Assembly (NCBI RefSeq): GCF_027460265.1
Contig: NZ_JAPZBC010000001.1
Coordinates: forward strand, 1,302,001-1,366,000
Direction: 5' to 3'
Length of the DNA stretch: 64,000 bases
From: Streptomyces sp. WMMC940
Lineage (GTDB): Bacteria; Actinomycetota; Actinomycetes; Streptomycetales; Streptomycetaceae
The notes under the pieces were generated by a model. That model was not told where the DNA came from. It ran no database searches and saw nothing but the letters and a program-made list of their open reading frames with translations. Both the position numbers and the translations under genes were made by a program. Numbering within the stretch: the stretch's first letter is position 1; every line of letters begins with the position of its first letter. Below are positions 62,987 through 64,000 of the stretch, one piece after another.

Positions 62987-63991
62987 TCAGCGCGGGAACA
63001 GTGCCTCGACGACGTCCACCGCGGAACCCAGACCGTGCAGCCGCAGGGTCCCCGGGTACGCGCCGCCCGCCCAGCCGGGTCCGGCGAGGAGCACGGAGGG
63101 GCGCTTCCGCGCGCCCTTCACGCCCCAGTGGATGCCGGAGACGATCCGCACCAGTGAGCGGTCGGCGGTGGACCGGGACTGGGCCCAGAGCACCACGGCG
63201 GCGGGGCCGAGTCGTCGTACGGCCTCGTGGAGCGCGTCCGCGGGCAGTGCGGGCCCGAACATCCTGGCGGGCACACCCCGTTCCCCGAGCGCGGCGGCCA
63301 GCGCCTCGACGGGAAGGCTGTGCTGCTCGCCGGGTACGCAGGCGAGCAGCACGGGCGGCGCGTCGGGCCGTTCCACCGCGGGCCGTACCCGGCGCAGCGC
63401 CGACGACACGTGCCAGGACAGCAGGTGCTCGACCTCGACGTAACGCTCGCCGGACGTCGCCCACTTGCGCCCCACGGCGTGCAGGGTCGGGGCGATGACC
63501 TCCTCCCAGGCGACGACGAGACCGTGCTCGGCGAGCACGGCGTCCAGCAGGGCGTCGACGGCGGGGGCGTCGAGACGGACGGCGGCGCGCGCCAGCCCCC
63601 GGCATTCCTGCCGCACGTCCCCGAGGGGCAGGGCGTTGGGTCCGCCCGGCGTGTGCGAGGGTCGGACGTCGTGCTGCCCGGTCTGCGCGGCCGGCCCCCG
63701 GCGCAGCGTCGTCGCGGGGGTGCTCATCGCCGCACGGGCGGCCTCGGCGGGCGGGACGCCTTGCGCGGTGAGCCGGCACATCTCCTCGAGCCGGGCGATG
63801 TCCTCGGGCGTCCAGCGGCGGTGCCTGCCGTCCTCGCGCGTGGCGGGGCCGATCGCGTAGCGCCGTTCCCAGGACCGGAGGGTCGTGGGCGCGACACCGA
63901 GCCTGCGGGCGACCGCGCCGGTGCTGAGCGCGGCGGTGACGCCGTCCTCCGCCGGGCCCTCCGGGGCACTGTCGGCCTTCACCAGGCCCAT
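62987..63991 (-). CDS. litR: LitR/CarH-like light-responsive MerR repressor with B12-binding domain
   Basis: A 334-residue protein. MerR HTH: LSTGAVARRLGVAPTTLRSWERRYAIGPATREDGRHRRWTPEDIARLEEM (~23-72). A cobalamin-binding helical domain follows with KWATSGERYVEVEHLLSW, the W...EH motif that caps adenosylcobalamin, here with one extra residue between W and EH compared with CarH. A Rossmann B12 domain then has LLACVPGEQHSLPVEALAAAL, where the His would be the lower ligand. Known relatives repress carotenoid genes in the dark and release DNA in light. It heads the minus-strand cluster litR-photolyase-crtEIBV. Its promoter is outside the window. Confidence 0.9.
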   Translation of the reverse strand: MGLVKADSAPEGPAEDGVTAALSTGAVARRLGVAPTTLRSWERRYAIGPATREDGRHRRWTPEDIARLEEMCRLTAQGVPPAEAARAAMSTPATTLRRGPAAQTGQHDVRPSHTPGGPNALPLGDVRQECRGLARAAVRLDAPAVDALLDAVLAEHGLVVAWEEVIAPTLHAVGRKWATSGERYVEVEHLLSWHVSSALRRVRPAVERPDAPPVLLACVPGEQHSLPVEALAAALGERGVPARMFGPALPADALHEAVRRLGPAAVVLWAQSRSTADRSLVRIVSGIHWGVKGARKRPSVLLAGPGWAGGAYPGTLRLHGLGSAVDVVEALFPR

Positions 63992-64000
63992 GGTACGGCG

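Noticed and set aside
59329..63443. Long plus-strand frames opposite crtE, photolyase and litR
   Set aside because: Shadows of strongly conserved minus-strand genes; no domain features.

Overview
The window is from a high-GC actinomycete, almost certainly a Streptomyces. Third-codon positions are nearly all G or C, starts are often GTG, and the gene families are typical of that genus: SpoIIE phosphatases, STAS proteins, a SigB-type sigma factor, ANTAR and DUF5133 proteins, and an isorenieratene carotenoid cluster. No rRNA or tRNA gene and no CRISPR array was seen.

Layout. 1-10.8 kb is mostly housekeeping: the 5' part of a molybdopterin oxidoreductase, a GT87-type glycosyltransferase, glyoxylate carboligase, a zinc-ribbon protein, two overlapping acyl-CoA synthetase genes and CorA. 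10.8-12.8 kb is a small accessory patch with an AbiEii-like nucleotidyltransferase, its 130-residue partner and a broken second copy of the partner. 12.8-19.8 kb is a complete branched-chain amino-acid-type ABC operon (livKMHGF order on the minus strand) divergent from a PucR-type regulator. A 36-bp tandem repeat and a two-gene sodium:solute symporter unit follow. 22.2-25.6 kb holds decayed oxidoreductase genes interrupted by a 3.1-kb element with 104-bp inverted ends and a 5-bp target duplication; it carries a secreted beta-helix protein and a broken IS5-like transposase. 25.6-31.4 kb has twin CNNM/CorC-like proteins, a Spo0M homologue and a BlaI/M56 pair that share an operator. 31.4-50.2 kb is rich in regulators: MarR proteins, SpoIIE phosphatases, STAS antagonists, a HATPase anti-sigma factor, a SigB-type sigma factor with a plausible autoregulated promoter, a CHASE3 kinase with its response regulators, and a GAF/ANTAR protein.

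49.7-64 kb is a light-type carotenoid locus. A divergent zf-HC2 anti-sigma/ECF sigma pair is followed by crtY, crtT and crtU on the plus strand. On the minus strand, reading from the right edge, are a LitR/CarH-like B12-binding MerR regulator, an iron-sulphur photolyase-like protein, crtE, crtI, crtB and a Rieske protein in the crtV position. CrtE makes GGPP, CrtB phytoene, CrtI lycopene, CrtY beta-carotene, and CrtU makes the aromatic rings of isorenieratene. LitR is the expected light-relieved repressor and the ECF sigma factor a candidate activator.

The most unusual points are the passenger-carrying element at 22.5-25.6 kb, the nucleotidyltransferase pair with its broken copy, the shared BlaI operator upstream of spo0M, and crtE, which has an 18-bp repeat expansion at its start and a 54-bp near-perfect hairpin in its 3' tail.
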